Below, one piece after another: positions 7,648 through 15,557 of a DNA stretch of 64,000 nt (positions are counted from its first letter, which is position 1; each line of letters starts with the position of its first letter). Position numbers and translations under genes: made by a program. Source of the stretch: Lawsonibacter celer (GTDB lineage: Bacteria; Bacillota; Clostridia; Oscillospirales; Oscillospiraceae); assembly GCF_014281125.1 (NCBI RefSeq), contig NZ_JACOEA010000003.1:62001-126000 (forward strand), read 5' to 3'. The notes beneath the pieces were generated by a model, which was given only the letters and a program-made list of their open reading frames with translations, was not told the DNA's origin and searched no databases.

Positions 7648-9564
7648 TTACTCCAGCCCCTCCAATTCCTCCAGCCAGAGGGCGGCCGCCGCATCGCTGG
7701 GCATTCTCCAGTCGCCCCGCGGGGAGAGGGTCACAGAGCCCACCTTGGGCCCGTCGGGCAGGCAGGAGCGCTTAAACTGCTGCGCAAAGAAACGGCGGTA
7801 GAAGGTGCGCTCCCACTTGAGTATGGCGGCCCGGTCGTAGGAGCGGCCGAAGGCGTGCTCCGCCAGACGGAGCACCTTCCGGGGTGGAAAGGCCCAGCGG
7901 ATCGCGTAGTAGAGGAAGAAGTCGTGCAGCTCGTAGGGCCCCACCAAATCCTCGGTTTTCTGGCTGATCTTGCCCTCGATGGCAGGCAGCAGCTCCGGGG
8001 AAACGGGGGTGTCCAGAATGTCCTCCAGCACCAGAGAAAGCTGCTTGTCCTCCTCCGCCTTGTCCCCGGCCACGAAGGAGACCAGGTGGCGCACCAGGGT
8101 TTTGGGGATGGAGGCATTGACGCCGTACATGCTCATGTGGTCGCCGTTGTAAGTGGCCCAGCCCAGGGCCAGCTCGGACAGATCGCCGGTGCCCACCACA
8201 AGGCCCCCGGTCTGGTTGGCGATGTCCATGAGCACCTGGGTGCGCTCCCGGGCCTGCCCGTTTTCAAAGGTCACGTCGTGGTTGTCCATGGACTGGCCGA
8301 TGTCCCGGAAATGGCTCTTCACGGACGCGCCGATGTCAATGCGCTTTAGGGTCGCGCCCAGCCGCCCGGCCAGCTCCACGGCGTTGTCCCGGGTGCGGTC
8401 GGTGGTACCGAAGCAGGGCATGGTGACCGCGATGATGTCACTGGCGGGCCGGTCCAGCAGGCGCATGGCGATACCGGTAATCAGAATCGCCAGGGTGGAG
8501 TCCAGCCCGCCGGACAGGCCCACCACGGCGGTCTGGGCTCCGGTGTGCTCCAGCCGCTTTTTCAGGCCCAGGGCGGCGATTTTCAAAATCTCGTCGCACC
8601 GCTCCGCCCGGTCGCCCGCGTCCTCGGGCACAAAGGGGGTGGGCGAGATGTAGCGGGTCAGGGTGGTGGTGGCCGGCTCCAGGGCAAAGGAGAGCTCCAT
8701 CACCCTGCCGCCGGTGTCGGAGCGGAAGGTGGTCAGGCGCCGCCGTTCATAGCACAGCTTTTCCAGGTCCAGCTCGCTGACGGTCAGTCCGCAGGCAAAA
8801 CGCCGCTCGGCCAGCAGGGCGCCGTTTTCCGCAATCATATTGTGCCCTGTGAACACCAGGTCCGTGGTGGATTCCCCCTCGCCCGCGTCCGCGTACACAT
8901 AGCCGCAGACCAGCCGGGCGGACTGACCGCAGACCAGCTGGCGGCGATAGCCGGACTTGCCCACCACCTCGTTGCTGGCGGACAGGTTAAGGAGCACCGT
9001 GGCCCCCGCCTCGGCCAGAGCCACCGACGGCGGCGTGCTGGCCCACAAATCCTCGCACAGCTCCACGCCCAGGATCAGTCCGGGCATGCTCTCACAGGCG
9101 AAGATCACGTCGGGGCCGAAAAGGGTCTCCTGTCCGCAGAAGAAGAACAGCCGGTCCGCCGGGGCACCGGGCTCAAACCAACGCTTCTCGTAAAACTCGC
9201 CGTAGTTGGGCAGGTAAGTCTTGGGCACCAGGGCCAACAGCTCCCCTTTATGAATCACGGCCGCGCAGTTGTAGAGCTTGTTCTGATACCGCACGGGCAG
9301 GCCCAGGGCGGTCACCATGTCCAGGTGCTTGGTGGCCGCCAGGATGGTGCCCAGGGCCTCCTCCGCCCCCCGCAGCAGGGTGTCCTGCAAAAACAGATCC
9401 CCGCAGGTGTAGCCTGTCACGCACAGCTCCGGCAGGGCCAGCACCCGCACCCCCTGGTCCGCCGCCTGGCGCATCAGGGTAAAAATCTGCTCGGCGTTGT
9501 ACCGGCAGTCGGCCACACGGATCTTGGGCGTGCCCGCAGCCACCTTAATCAATCCATCGCGCAT
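7648..9564 (-). CDS. nadE: glutamine-dependent NAD+ synthetase
   Basis: NadE makes NAD+ from deamido-NAD+, ATP and glutamine. The 638 residues hold an N-terminal nitrilase-fold glutaminase (about 1-275) and a C-terminal ATP-pyrophosphatase domain. The glutaminase triad is visible as Glu46 (LPELC), Lys115 (LVPKTYLPNY) and Cys170 (GVELCEDLW). The synthetase P-loop is SGGLDS at 351-356. This two-domain form takes ammonia from glutamine and is standard in Clostridia. AAAGGAGG precedes the ATG. It is the first gene of the transcript that continues into the chrA pair. Confidence 0.97.
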   Translation of the reverse strand: MRDGLIKVAAGTPKIRVADCRYNAEQIFTLMRQAADQGVRVLALPELCVTGYTCGDLFLQDTLLRGAEEALGTILAATKHLDMVTALGLPVRYQNKLYNCAAVIHKGELLALVPKTYLPNYGEFYEKRWFEPGAPADRLFFFCGQETLFGPDVIFACESMPGLILGVELCEDLWASTPPSVALAEAGATVLLNLSASNEVVGKSGYRRQLVCGQSARLVCGYVYADAGEGESTTDLVFTGHNMIAENGALLAERRFACGLTVSELDLEKLCYERRRLTTFRSDTGGRVMELSFALEPATTTLTRYISPTPFVPEDAGDRAERCDEILKIAALGLKKRLEHTGAQTAVVGLSGGLDSTLAILITGIAMRLLDRPASDIIAVTMPCFGTTDRTRDNAVELAGRLGATLKRIDIGASVKSHFRDIGQSMDNHDVTFENGQARERTQVLMDIANQTGGLVVGTGDLSELALGWATYNGDHMSMYGVNASIPKTLVRHLVSFVAGDKAEEDKQLSLVLEDILDTPVSPELLPAIEGKISQKTEDLVGPYELHDFFLYYAIRWAFPPRKVLRLAEHAFGRSYDRAAILKWERTFYRRFFAQQFKRSCLPDGPKVGSVTLSPRGDWRMPSDAAAALWLEELEGLE

Positions 9565-9618
9565 CGCTTTTCGCCTCCTTTGGAAAAGTCCGGGTCATTG
9601 TTCAGATACAGCAGGAAT

Positions 9619-9647
9619 ATGATACCCCAATCCGCCCGGAATTGCAA
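9619..9647 (-). promoter_or_regulatory. promoter of nadE-chrA-chrA
   Basis: TTGCAA and TATCAT are spaced by 17 bases on the minus strand, giving a leader of about 50 bases before nadE. Confidence 0.75.
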
Positions 9648-9659
9648 CGTGCCAAAAGG

Positions 9660-9697
9660 CCCAAAAAACCCCGGCCTTCCGGTCGGGGTTTTTTGGG
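9660..9697. terminator. intrinsic terminator between the XRE gene and nadE
   Basis: A 17-bp stem begins CCCAAAAAACCCCGGCC, has a TTCC loop and pairs with GGTCGGGGTTTTTTGGG; the A and T runs make it work in both directions. It would stop minus-strand transcripts from the XRE gene before nadE. The stretch 9698-9856 has no gene, only a small GATTCAG/CTGAATC hairpin near 9763-9785. Confidence 0.85.
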
Positions 9698-9856
9698 TGT
9701 GTGTTGTGTGTTCTGCAAAGGTGTTGGAGAGGGATAAGAGAGGAATTGGTTTGGGAGGATGGATTCAGATTCATCTCTGAATCTGTCTGTATCATAAAAG
9801 ATAAATAAGGCTAAATCGTGAAGGCTTTATGAATAAACTGTTAATTCTAGTTTTTT

Positions 9857-10189
9857 TCAAAAATTCTCCTGTTCCCGCAGCCAGGTCAGAAAGCTCTGCG
9901 CCAGCTCCAGCCGTCTGCCCTCCATCCCGCGCAGCAGTTCCGCCGTGTTTTTCCACGCCTCGCCCCCCTCCCGCCGGATGGTTCCCACCAGGAACTCGTC
10001 CGGGGTCGTATCCAGAATAGCAGCCAATCGCATAATGACTTCCGTGGAGGGAATCGAAACCGCCCGCTCGATGTTGGAAATATACTGTTCGGAAACATTG
10101 CATAATTCCGCCAGCTTTTCCTGCGTCATCTGACATTGGTTTCTGCGCCGTTTAATCCGTTTACCAATTGTATGATAATCCAATGTCAT
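9857..10189 (-). CDS. XRE-family helix-turn-helix transcriptional regulator
   Basis: This is a 110-residue DNA-binding protein. The HTH_3 domain spans about residues 8-64, with KRIKRRRNQCQMTQEKLAEL, the recognition helix in VSEQYISNIERA, then PSTEVIMRLAAILDTTPDEFL. The C-terminal 45 residues form a charged helix and no enzymatic domain. AGGAGGG precedes the ATG. It is divergent from the small gene at 10333 and its start region is flanked by a 13-bp inverted repeat, which suggests autoregulation. The target genes are unknown; the neighbouring small gene is the simplest candidate. Confidence 0.88.
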   Translation of the reverse strand: MTLDYHTIGKRIKRRRNQCQMTQEKLAELCNVSEQYISNIERAVSIPSTEVIMRLAAILDTTPDEFLVGTIRREGGEAWKNTAELLRGMEGRRLELAQSFLTWLREQENF

Positions 10190-10218
10190 GCTCTTCCCTC
10201 CTGTCTTGGATTATCATA
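10171..10218. repeat. 13-bp inverted repeat around the XRE start codon
   Basis: TATGATAATCCAA at 10171-10183 is the exact complement of TTGGATTATCATA at 10206-10218. The arms are centred 35 bp apart, about 3.3 helical turns, and enclose the ribosome site and start codon of the XRE gene. It could be an operator, or in RNA a stem presenting the ribosome site in its loop. Confidence 0.6.
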
Positions 10219-10244
10219 CCCGCCTTCCCCTCCAAACTTAATGT

Positions 10245-10250
10245 ATTATA
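10245..10250 (-). promoter_or_regulatory. -10 element for the XRE gene
   Basis: A consensus TATAAT lies about 55 bases upstream of the XRE ATG on the minus strand. No clear -35 is visible at standard spacing, so it may need an activator or be weak. Confidence 0.45.
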
Positions 10251-10265
10251 AATTTGAATTACAAC

Positions 10266-10294
10266 TTGACATTCTATTTCCTTATATTTATAGT
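10266..10294 (+). promoter_or_regulatory. promoter of the small gene at 10333
   Basis: Consensus TTGACA is followed after 17 bases by TATAGT, about 38 bases before the small gene, in a strongly AT-rich intergenic region shared with the XRE promoter. Confidence 0.8.
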
Positions 10295-10332
10295 TTATTT
10301 ATATCTTTATAGTTGAAAATGAGGTGCTTTTT

Positions 10333-10482
10333 ATGTATCAAAAAATGTATACCGTGCTCTTCAACGCTATCACCGACAGCCTGGAGCAGATGGGGGAGCT
10401 CAATTTTGGCGCCGCCCAGCATATCCTGCGGGAGGCCCAGAAAGCGGCGGAAGAGCTGTACATGGAGACCGAGTCGGAATAA
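10333..10482 (+). CDS. small acidic helical protein, 49 residues
   Basis: The frame begins MYQKMYTVLFNAITDSLEQM and ends EELYMETESE. The whole length looks alpha-helical with heptad-like spacing of Leu, Ala and Ile, and the C terminus is strongly acidic. GAGGTG lies six bases before the ATG and a consensus promoter is just upstream, so expression is likely. From memory, short proteins of this look are common in gut Clostridia next to regulators or on mobile DNA, but I cannot name a family. It is divergent from the XRE gene and may be its partner or target. Confidence 0.65.
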   Translation: MYQKMYTVLFNAITDSLEQMGELNFGAAQHILREAQKAAEELYMETESE

Positions 10483-10491
10483 GCCCGCCTC

Positions 10492-10520
10492 TTGACACCC
10501 GGACGGTTTGGTGATACACT
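10492..10520 (+). promoter_or_regulatory. promoter of the thrS T-box transcript
   Basis: TTGACA and TACACT are separated by 17 bases, ten bases after the preceding small gene, giving a leader of about 280 bases before thrS. Confidence 0.85.
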
Positions 10521-10775
10521 ACCTCTGTTCAAAATGGCTTTGACGGAGAGCAAACCGTTGGGCGGCGCACAGAGAGGGGCATCACGGCTGGAAGTGCCCT
10601 GCGTCCGCGGCGGGGAGACCGCTCCCGAGCCGCCCGGCCAAAACCGGGACGGGCCCTCCCGTTACAGAGGAAACACGAGCGGCAGCGGCTTTGTATCCCG
10701 TTGCAAGCAGGGTGGAACCGTGGGACGCATGCTTGCGCCTCACCCCTGAATCTGGTCAGGGGTGAGGCGTTTTTT
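10521..10775 (+). promoter_or_regulatory. T-box leader controlling thrS
   Basis: The signature T-box sequence AGGGTGGAACCGTGGGA lies at 10709-10725, immediately before a terminator hairpin. Upstream, CAGAGAGGGG near 10569-10579 matches the stem I GA motif, followed by a GGGCA/TGCCC hairpin with a GGCTGGAAG loop, typical of the stem I apex. T-boxes bind uncharged tRNA: with Thr-tRNA uncharged the antiterminator forms and thrS is read. A candidate Thr specifier ACC is at 10618-10620, but I did not fold the stem and hold that position loosely. Confidence 0.9.
10736..10775 (+). terminator. regulated terminator of the thrS T-box
   Basis: CGCCTCACCCCTGA pairs with TCAGGGGTGAGGCG across a six-base loop, followed by six T residues. 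Its 5' side directly follows the T-box sequence, which would pair with it in the antiterminator state. Confidence 0.9.
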
Positions 10776-10806
10776 CATTCTCCCCCAACTACAAGGAGGA
10801 ATTTTT

Positions 10807-12567
10807 ATGGCAGAAGAAAACAATCAGTATACCTTTGAGAACGAAAGCTACCGCAAAACCTATTGGCACACCTGCTCCCATATTCTGGCCCAGGCGGTCA
10901 AGCGCCTGTACCCGGAGGTGAAGCTGGCCATCGGCCCCTCCATTGACGAGGGCTTTTATTACGACATGGACTCCCCCTTCGCCTTTACTCCGGAGATTCT
11001 GGAGAAGATCGAGGCGGAGATGCGCAAGATCTGCAAGGAGAAGCTGAAGCTGGAGCGCTTCGAACTGCCCCGGGAAGAGGCGCTGAAGTTTATGGAGGAG
11101 AAGGGCGAGCCCTTCAAGGTGGAGCTCATTCAGGACCTGCCTGAGGACGCGCACATTTCCTTCTACAAGCAGGGGGAGTTTACCGATCTGTGCGCCGGGC
11201 CCCACCTGGACTCCACCGGTCGGGTGAAGGGCAACGGCATCAAGCTCACCGCCTGCAACGCCGCCTACTGGCGGGGGGACTCCAACCGGGAGACCCTGCA
11301 GCGCATCTACGGCATCGCCTTCCCCAAGAAGGAGGAGCTGGACGCGTACCTGGCGCGCATTGAGGAGGCCAAGCGCCGGGACCACCGCAAGCTGGGCAAG
11401 GAACTGGGATTGTTCATGCTCACCGACGAGGGCCCCGGATTCCCCTTCTTCCTGCCCAAGGGCATGGTTTTGAAAAACACCCTCATCGACTACTGGCGGC
11501 AGGTGCACAAGAAGTACGGCTACGTGGAGATCGCCACCCCCATCATCCTCAACCGCCGGCTGTGGGAGCGCTCCGGCCACTGGGACCACTACAAGGAAAA
11601 TATGTACACCACCGTCATCGACGGGGAGGATTACGCCATCAAGCCCATGAACTGCCCCGGCGGCATGCTGGTCTACGCCAGCGAGCCCCACTCCTACCGG
11701 GACCTGCCCCTGCGGGTGGGCGAGTTGGGCCTGGTCCACCGGCATGAGCTCTCCGGCGCGCTCCACGGCCTGTTCCGGGTGCGCTGCTTCACCCAGGACG
11801 ACGCCCATATCTTCATGACCTGGGACCAGATGAAGGACGAGATCAAGAACGTGGTCAAGCTCTTTGACGAGGTATACTCCGTCTTTGGCCTGAGCTATCA
11901 GATCGAAGTCTCCACCATGCCCGAGGACCACATGGGCGACAAGAAGGACTGGGATTTCGCCACCGAGACCCTGGAGGCCGCCATTCAGGAGCTGGGCAAG
12001 GACTATATCATCAACGAGGGCGACGGCGCCTTCTACGGGCCCAAGCTGGACTTCCACCTGGCCGACTCCCTGGGCCGCACCTGGCAATGCGGCACCATCC
12101 AGCTGGACATGCAGCTGCCCGAGCGCTTCGAGCTGGAGTACACCGGCGAGGACGGCCAGAAGCACCGCCCCGTTATGATCCACCGGGTGGTGCTGGGCTC
12201 CATCGAGCGGTTCATCGGCGTGATTACCGAGCACTTTGCCGGTGCCTTCCCCGCCTGGCTGGCCCCGGTGCAGGTGAAAGTGCTGCCCATCACCGACCGC
12301 GCCGCCGAATACGCCAAAGAGGTGGCCGCCCGGCTGGATGGGGACGGCTTCCGTGTGGAGACTGACCTTCGCAATGAGAAGATCGGCAAAAAGATCCGCG
12401 AGGCCCAGCTGCAGAAGATCCCCTATATGCTGGTGGTGGGCGACAAGGAGGCCGAGGACGGCACCGTGGCGGTCCGCACCCGCGCCGGCGGGGACCAGGG
12501 TGCCATGTCTCTGGCCGAGTTCTCCGAGATTCTCCGCGCCGAGGTGGACAGCAAGATCATTAAATAA
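10807..12567 (+). CDS. thrS: threonyl-tRNA synthetase (no TGS domain)
   Basis: ThrS charges tRNA-Thr. The start is the ATG at 10807, with AAGGAGGA upstream. The 586-residue protein lacks the N-terminal TGS domain of the 640-residue form. It opens directly with the editing domain (HTCSHILAQA, then TDLCAGPHLDSTG). The class II core carries motif 2 FRVRCFTQDDAHIF and the zinc-binding MNCPGGM cysteine. Motif 3 is VLGSIERFIGVITEH, followed by the anticodon-binding domain from about residue 490. The T-box makes its expression depend on uncharged tRNA-Thr. TGS-less ThrS proteins are known in Clostridia. Confidence 0.97.
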   Translation: MAEENNQYTFENESYRKTYWHTCSHILAQAVKRLYPEVKLAIGPSIDEGFYYDMDSPFAFTPEILEKIEAEMRKICKEKLKLERFELPREEALKFMEEKGEPFKVELIQDLPEDAHISFYKQGEFTDLCAGPHLDSTGRVKGNGIKLTACNAAYWRGDSNRETLQRIYGIAFPKKEELDAYLARIEEAKRRDHRKLGKELGLFMLTDEGPGFPFFLPKGMVLKNTLIDYWRQVHKKYGYVEIATPIILNRRLWERSGHWDHYKENMYTTVIDGEDYAIKPMNCPGGMLVYASEPHSYRDLPLRVGELGLVHRHELSGALHGLFRVRCFTQDDAHIFMTWDQMKDEIKNVVKLFDEVYSVFGLSYQIEVSTMPEDHMGDKKDWDFATETLEAAIQELGKDYIINEGDGAFYGPKLDFHLADSLGRTWQCGTIQLDMQLPERFELEYTGEDGQKHRPVMIHRVVLGSIERFIGVITEHFAGAFPAWLAPVQVKVLPITDRAAEYAKEVAARLDGDGFRVETDLRNEKIGKKIREAQLQKIPYMLVVGDKEAEDGTVAVRTRAGGDQGAMSLAEFSEILRAEVDSKIIK

Positions 12568-12586
12568 CCTGTCCCGGGCAGACGTG

Positions 12587-12627
12587 GCGGCGGTTTGAGC
12601 TTTTCCGTTCAAACCGCCGCTCTTTTT
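12587..12627 (+). terminator. terminator of thrS
   Basis: GCGGCGGTTTGA pairs with TCAAACCGCCGC across a ten-base loop and is followed by TCTTTTT, 20 bases after thrS. Confidence 0.85.
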
Positions 12628-12664
12628 CGGCCGCCCCAGGCCGTGGGAAGAAGGGAATGGACCA

Positions 12665-13408
12665 ATGAACTACAAGCTTACCATCCAATATGACGGCACC
12701 CGCTATGACGGCTGGCAGCGCCAGGGCAATACCACCAACACCATCCAGGGCAGGCTGGAGGAGACTCTCTCCCGCCTGACCGGGGAGACGGCGCAGGTCC
12801 ACGGCGCGGGCCGGACGGACGCGGGGGTACACGCCCTGGGACAGGTGGCCAGCGTGCGCCTCTCCGGCGGCTGGGCCCCCGGGGAGTTGATGGACCAGCT
12901 CAACCGCTACCTCCCCCAGGATATCGCCGTGGTGGACGCCCGGGAGGCGGACGGCCGCTTCCACGCCCGGCTGAGCGCCGTTGGCAAGACCTACCGCTAC
13001 TCCATCCGCCTGGGCTGCGTGCCCGACGTATTCCGCCGCCGCTATCAGCTCCCGGTGGAGGAGCCCCTAGACCTGCCCGCCATGGAAGAGGCCGCCCGGC
13101 TGCTCACCGGCCGGCACGACTACCGCTCCTTCTGCTCCAACCGGCGCTATAAAAAGTCGACAGTGCGCACCGTGGATACCATCGCCCTGCGCCGGGAAGG
13201 GGCTGTGCTGACCATTACCTACCATGGGGACGGCTTTCTGTACCATATGGTGCGCATACTCACCGGCACCCTGCTGGAGGTGGGCCTGGGCCTGCGCCCG
13301 GCGGGCTCCATGCCGGACATCCTGGCCGCCCTGGACCGGCAGGCGGCGGGCCCTACCGCCCCCGCCCAGGGCCTCACCCTGGTCTCAGTGGACTACCCCG
13401 CCCTGTGA
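12665..13408 (+). CDS. truA: tRNA pseudouridine(38-40) synthase
   Basis: TruA converts uridines 38, 39 and 40 of the tRNA anticodon stem to pseudouridine. The 247 residues match the family length. YDGTRYDGWQRQ opens the protein, and the catalytic Asp52 lies in the motif GRTDAGVHALGQV. FLYHMVRILTGTLLEVG, the second family motif, is near residue 190. AAGGGA lies upstream of the ATG. It stands alone after the thrS terminator and is followed by a shared bidirectional terminator. Confidence 0.97.
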   Translation: MNYKLTIQYDGTRYDGWQRQGNTTNTIQGRLEETLSRLTGETAQVHGAGRTDAGVHALGQVASVRLSGGWAPGELMDQLNRYLPQDIAVVDAREADGRFHARLSAVGKTYRYSIRLGCVPDVFRRRYQLPVEEPLDLPAMEEAARLLTGRHDYRSFCSNRRYKKSTVRTVDTIALRREGAVLTITYHGDGFLYHMVRILTGTLLEVGLGLRPAGSMPDILAALDRQAAGPTAPAQGLTLVSVDYPAL

Positions 13409-13425
13409 CCCGACAAAAATAAAAG

Positions 13426-13456
13426 GAAGCGCCCGGACTTTTGTCCGGGCGCTTTT
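13426..13456. terminator. bidirectional terminator between truA and the CorC gene
   Basis: AAGCGCCCGGAC pairs with GTCCGGGCGCTT around a TTTT loop. T-runs follow on both strands, so it can end the convergent truA and CNNM/CorC transcripts. Confidence 0.85.
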
Positions 13457-13495
13457 GCCTGTCAACTGGGTCCCCGCAGCCCTTTGGGCGGAGCG

Positions 13496-14797
13496 TCACG
13501 CTTTCTTCTCTTTTTCCTCGGGCTCCTCCGTCTTGGGGAGCACCACAACCTTAATCTCCAGCACGCGCCGGTGGTCCACCTTGGTGACCGTCACGTCCAG
13601 CCCGTCCGCCTGGAAGTGGTCCCCCTCCACCGGGATACGGCCGATCTGCTCCATCACCCAGCCGGAGACCGTGTTGGCATCGCACTCGTCCTCCATGGAA
13701 AACAGATCGAACAGGTCCGTGAGGTCGGCATTGCAGGAGATCAGATAGCTGCCGTCCTCCTGCTTTTTGAACTCCTCAATGACCTCGTCGTGTTCATCCC
13801 AGATTTCGCCCACCAGCTCCTCCACGATGTCCTCCAGGGTCACCAGTCCCTCAGTTCCCCCGTACTCGTCCACCACGACCACCATATGGGCCTTTTCCCG
13901 CTGAAGAATCCGCAGCAGATCGGAGATCTTGGTGTTCCCCGTGGTGTAAAGCATGGGGCTGATGATACTCTTTACATCGCTTTTTCCGCGGTAGCGGGCG
14001 GCGTGGAAATCCTTTTCGTGGATAACGCCCACCACATCGTCAATGTCCTCATGGTACACCGGCAGCCTTGAATAACCGCTCTCGGCAAAAGTCCTGGCGA
14101 TCTCCTCCATGGAGTCAGTGTCCTCCACCGCCACAATGTCCACCCGGGGCGTGAGGATCTCGTCCACCTCCATGTCGTTGAACTCAATGGCAGAGCGGAT
14201 CAGCTCACTCTCGTGCTGGTTGAGGCCTCCCTCGTCCTCCGCCTGGTCCACCATGGTGATCAGCTCCTCCTCTGTGATGCCGTCGTCTTCATCCCCGTGG
14301 AACACCTTGGAGAGCAGCTTCTTCAGCTGCCGGAAGAGCAGGTTCAGCGGCGTGAGAACGGTCACCAGCACCCGCATGATGGGGGCGGAGAACATGGCGA
14401 AAGTCTCCGGGAATTCCTTGGCCAGGCTCTTGGGGGAGACCTCGCCGAAGATCAGCACCACCACCGTGATTACCACAGTGGAGATTACCGCGCCATTGCG
14501 CAACTTCAGCCCCTCTGTAAAAAGAATCGTGGCCAAGGAGGAGGCAGACAGGTTGACAATATTGTTCCCCACCAGGATGGTAGATAGCAGGTTGTCGTAG
14601 TCATCCACCATGCGCAGAGCCAGGGCCGCGCGCTTATTCCCCCCGTCCGCCTTGCTTTTGAGGCGGATGCGGTTCAGAGAGGTAAAGGCGGTCTCGGTTG
14701 CCGAGAAAAAGGCGGACAGGATCACCAGAACGACTAACACTGCGATCATCACAATACTGGAACTCTCCATAACGGAATCCATCAACTCCAAAATCAA
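13496..14797 (-). CDS. CNNM/CorC (HlyC) family membrane protein with CBS pair
   Basis: This family (DUF21, two CBS domains and a CorC_HlyC tail) is tied to magnesium and cobalt export or tolerance. The 433 residues show an N-terminal membrane domain of about four segments (about 15-150) with FSATETAF, and a CBS pair (about 210-340) with the LPVY and VVVDEYGGTEGLVTLEDIVEELVG motifs. The C-terminal CorC domain is at about 345-420, and the tail is highly charged. The start is uncertain: TTG 14797, ATG 14782 or ATG 14770, none with an ideal ribosome site. A structured leader of about 145 bases precedes it. A paralogue lies at 56862-58220. Confidence 0.9.
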   Translation of the reverse strand: MILELMDSVMESSSIVMIAVLVVLVILSAFFSATETAFTSLNRIRLKSKADGGNKRAALALRMVDDYDNLLSTILVGNNIVNLSASSLATILFTEGLKLRNGAVISTVVITVVVLIFGEVSPKSLAKEFPETFAMFSAPIMRVLVTVLTPLNLLFRQLKKLLSKVFHGDEDDGITEEELITMVDQAEDEGGLNQHESELIRSAIEFNDMEVDEILTPRVDIVAVEDTDSMEEIARTFAESGYSRLPVYHEDIDDVVGVIHEKDFHAARYRGKSDVKSIISPMLYTTGNTKISDLLRILQREKAHMVVVVDEYGGTEGLVTLEDIVEELVGEIWDEHDEVIEEFKKQEDGSYLISCNADLTDLFDLFSMEDECDANTVSGWVMEQIGRIPVEGDHFQADGLDVTVTKVDHRRVLEIKVVVLPKTEEPEEKEKKA

Positions 14798-14799
14798 AA

Positions 14800-14942
14800 A
14801 TTCCCACGCATTTTACGCGCAAAAGGACAGCCCTACACCACCTCGGCTAAGGCTGCCCATCCTTTTTTCCCTTTATGTAATTTCTAGGCGGAGGTTCGTC
14901 CACGCGGGCTCACCGTCTCCCTCATCATAGATAGTTGGCTGG
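14800..14942 (-). promoter_or_regulatory. structured 5' leader of the CNNM/CorC gene, possible riboswitch
   Basis: Between the promoter and the gene lies about 140 bases of leader with two foldable parts. One is a GAGG/CCTC-closed region near 14885-14930. The other is a hairpin in which AAAAGGA and CAGCC pair with GGCTG and TCCTTTT around a purine-rich loop, near 14818-14870. That length and structure, ahead of a metal-transport family gene, fit a cis-acting sensor. It does not match the M-box, yybP-ykoY or fluoride signatures I know, so the class is unassigned. Confidence 0.45.
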
Positions 14943-14971
14943 ATTATATCACAGCTTCCCCCAAAAAGCAA
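14943..14971 (-). promoter_or_regulatory. promoter of the CNNM/CorC gene
   Basis: TTGCTT and consensus TATAAT are 17 bases apart on the minus strand, directly after the rplQ terminator. Confidence 0.8.
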
Positions 14972-15001
14972 GCACCAGAAATCTCCGAATTGTACAGCTG
15001 A

Positions 15002-15038
15002 CAAAAAGGCCCCTGCCCGGCGGGCAGGGGCCTTTTTT
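15002..15038 (-). terminator. terminator of the S10-spc-alpha operon after rplQ
   Basis: A 16-bp GC-rich stem (AAGGCCCCTGCCCG side) is flanked by A and T runs and begins seven bases after the rplQ stop, so it closes the ribosomal protein cluster. Confidence 0.9.
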
Positions 15039-15045
15039 CAGTGTT

Positions 15046-15387
15046 TTACACCAGCTGAACGATGGCCATCTCGGCGGCGTCGCCGCGGCGGGGGCCAATC
15101 TTGACCACGCGGGTGTAGCCGCCGTCGCGGGTGGCATACTTGGGCCCGATCTGGTCAAAGAGCTTCTTGGCCACATCCTCCTTGGTCAGGAAGGAGAGCG
15201 CCTGGCGGTAGGCGGCCAGGTTATTCTTCTTGGCCAGGGTGATCATCTTCTCAGCCAGAGGAGCGACCTCTTTGGCCCGAGTGACGGTGGTCTTGATCTG
15301 GCCGTTCTCCAGCAGATAGGTGGTCATGGCGCGGAGCATCGCCCTGCGCTGATCGCTGGGCCGGCCCAGCTTACGGTATCCGGACAT
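15046..15387 (-). CDS. rplQ: 50S ribosomal protein bL17
   Basis: bL17 is a 50S subunit protein near the exit tunnel. The 113 residues start [17 protein letters not shown], with the diagnostic KLGRxSxxRxAM motif, and end [10 protein letters not shown] took the ATG at 15387 rather than the codon three upstream, because TAGGAG is better placed for it. It is the last gene of the alpha segment, 170 bases after rpoA, and is followed by the operon terminator. Confidence 0.98.
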   Translation of the reverse strand: MSGYRKLGRPSDQRRAMLRAMTTYLLENGQIKTTVTRAKEVAPLAEKMITLAKKNNLAAYRQALSFLTKEDVAKKLFDQIGPKYATRDGGYTRVVKIGPRRGDAAEMAIVQLV

Positions 15388-15396
15388 GTGACACAA

Positions 15397-15557
15397 CTCC
15401 TATTTCGGGAGGTCGCCTCTGCGAACTCCACTGTTCAATTCGTCCTGGGGACCGGGGTCCCCTGAAAGACGGCCCGCCGGAGCGGGCGTCGGCCTCAGCC
15501 GGGTCCGGGAGGGGACGTTACATGCCCCCGGACCGTCTTTCGCAGATGCTTGGGCGC
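15397..15557 (-). other. rpoA-rplQ spacer with GC-rich hairpins
   Basis: This is the longest gap within the alpha segment. It holds a GGTCCGGG/CCCGGACC hairpin at 15502-15534, with no T-run after it on the minus strand. It is more likely an RNA stability or processing element than a terminator. No gene is seen. Confidence 0.45.

Noticed and set aside
10789..12612. 607-codon minus-strand open frame opposite thrS
   Set aside because: It mirrors the codon pattern of thrS and has no ribosome site or recognisable domain; it is a shadow of a real gene.
14800..14942. M-box (ykoK) or yybP-ykoY riboswitch before the CorC gene
   Set aside because: The hallmark conserved segments of these classes, as I know them, are not found; I kept it only as an unassigned structured leader.
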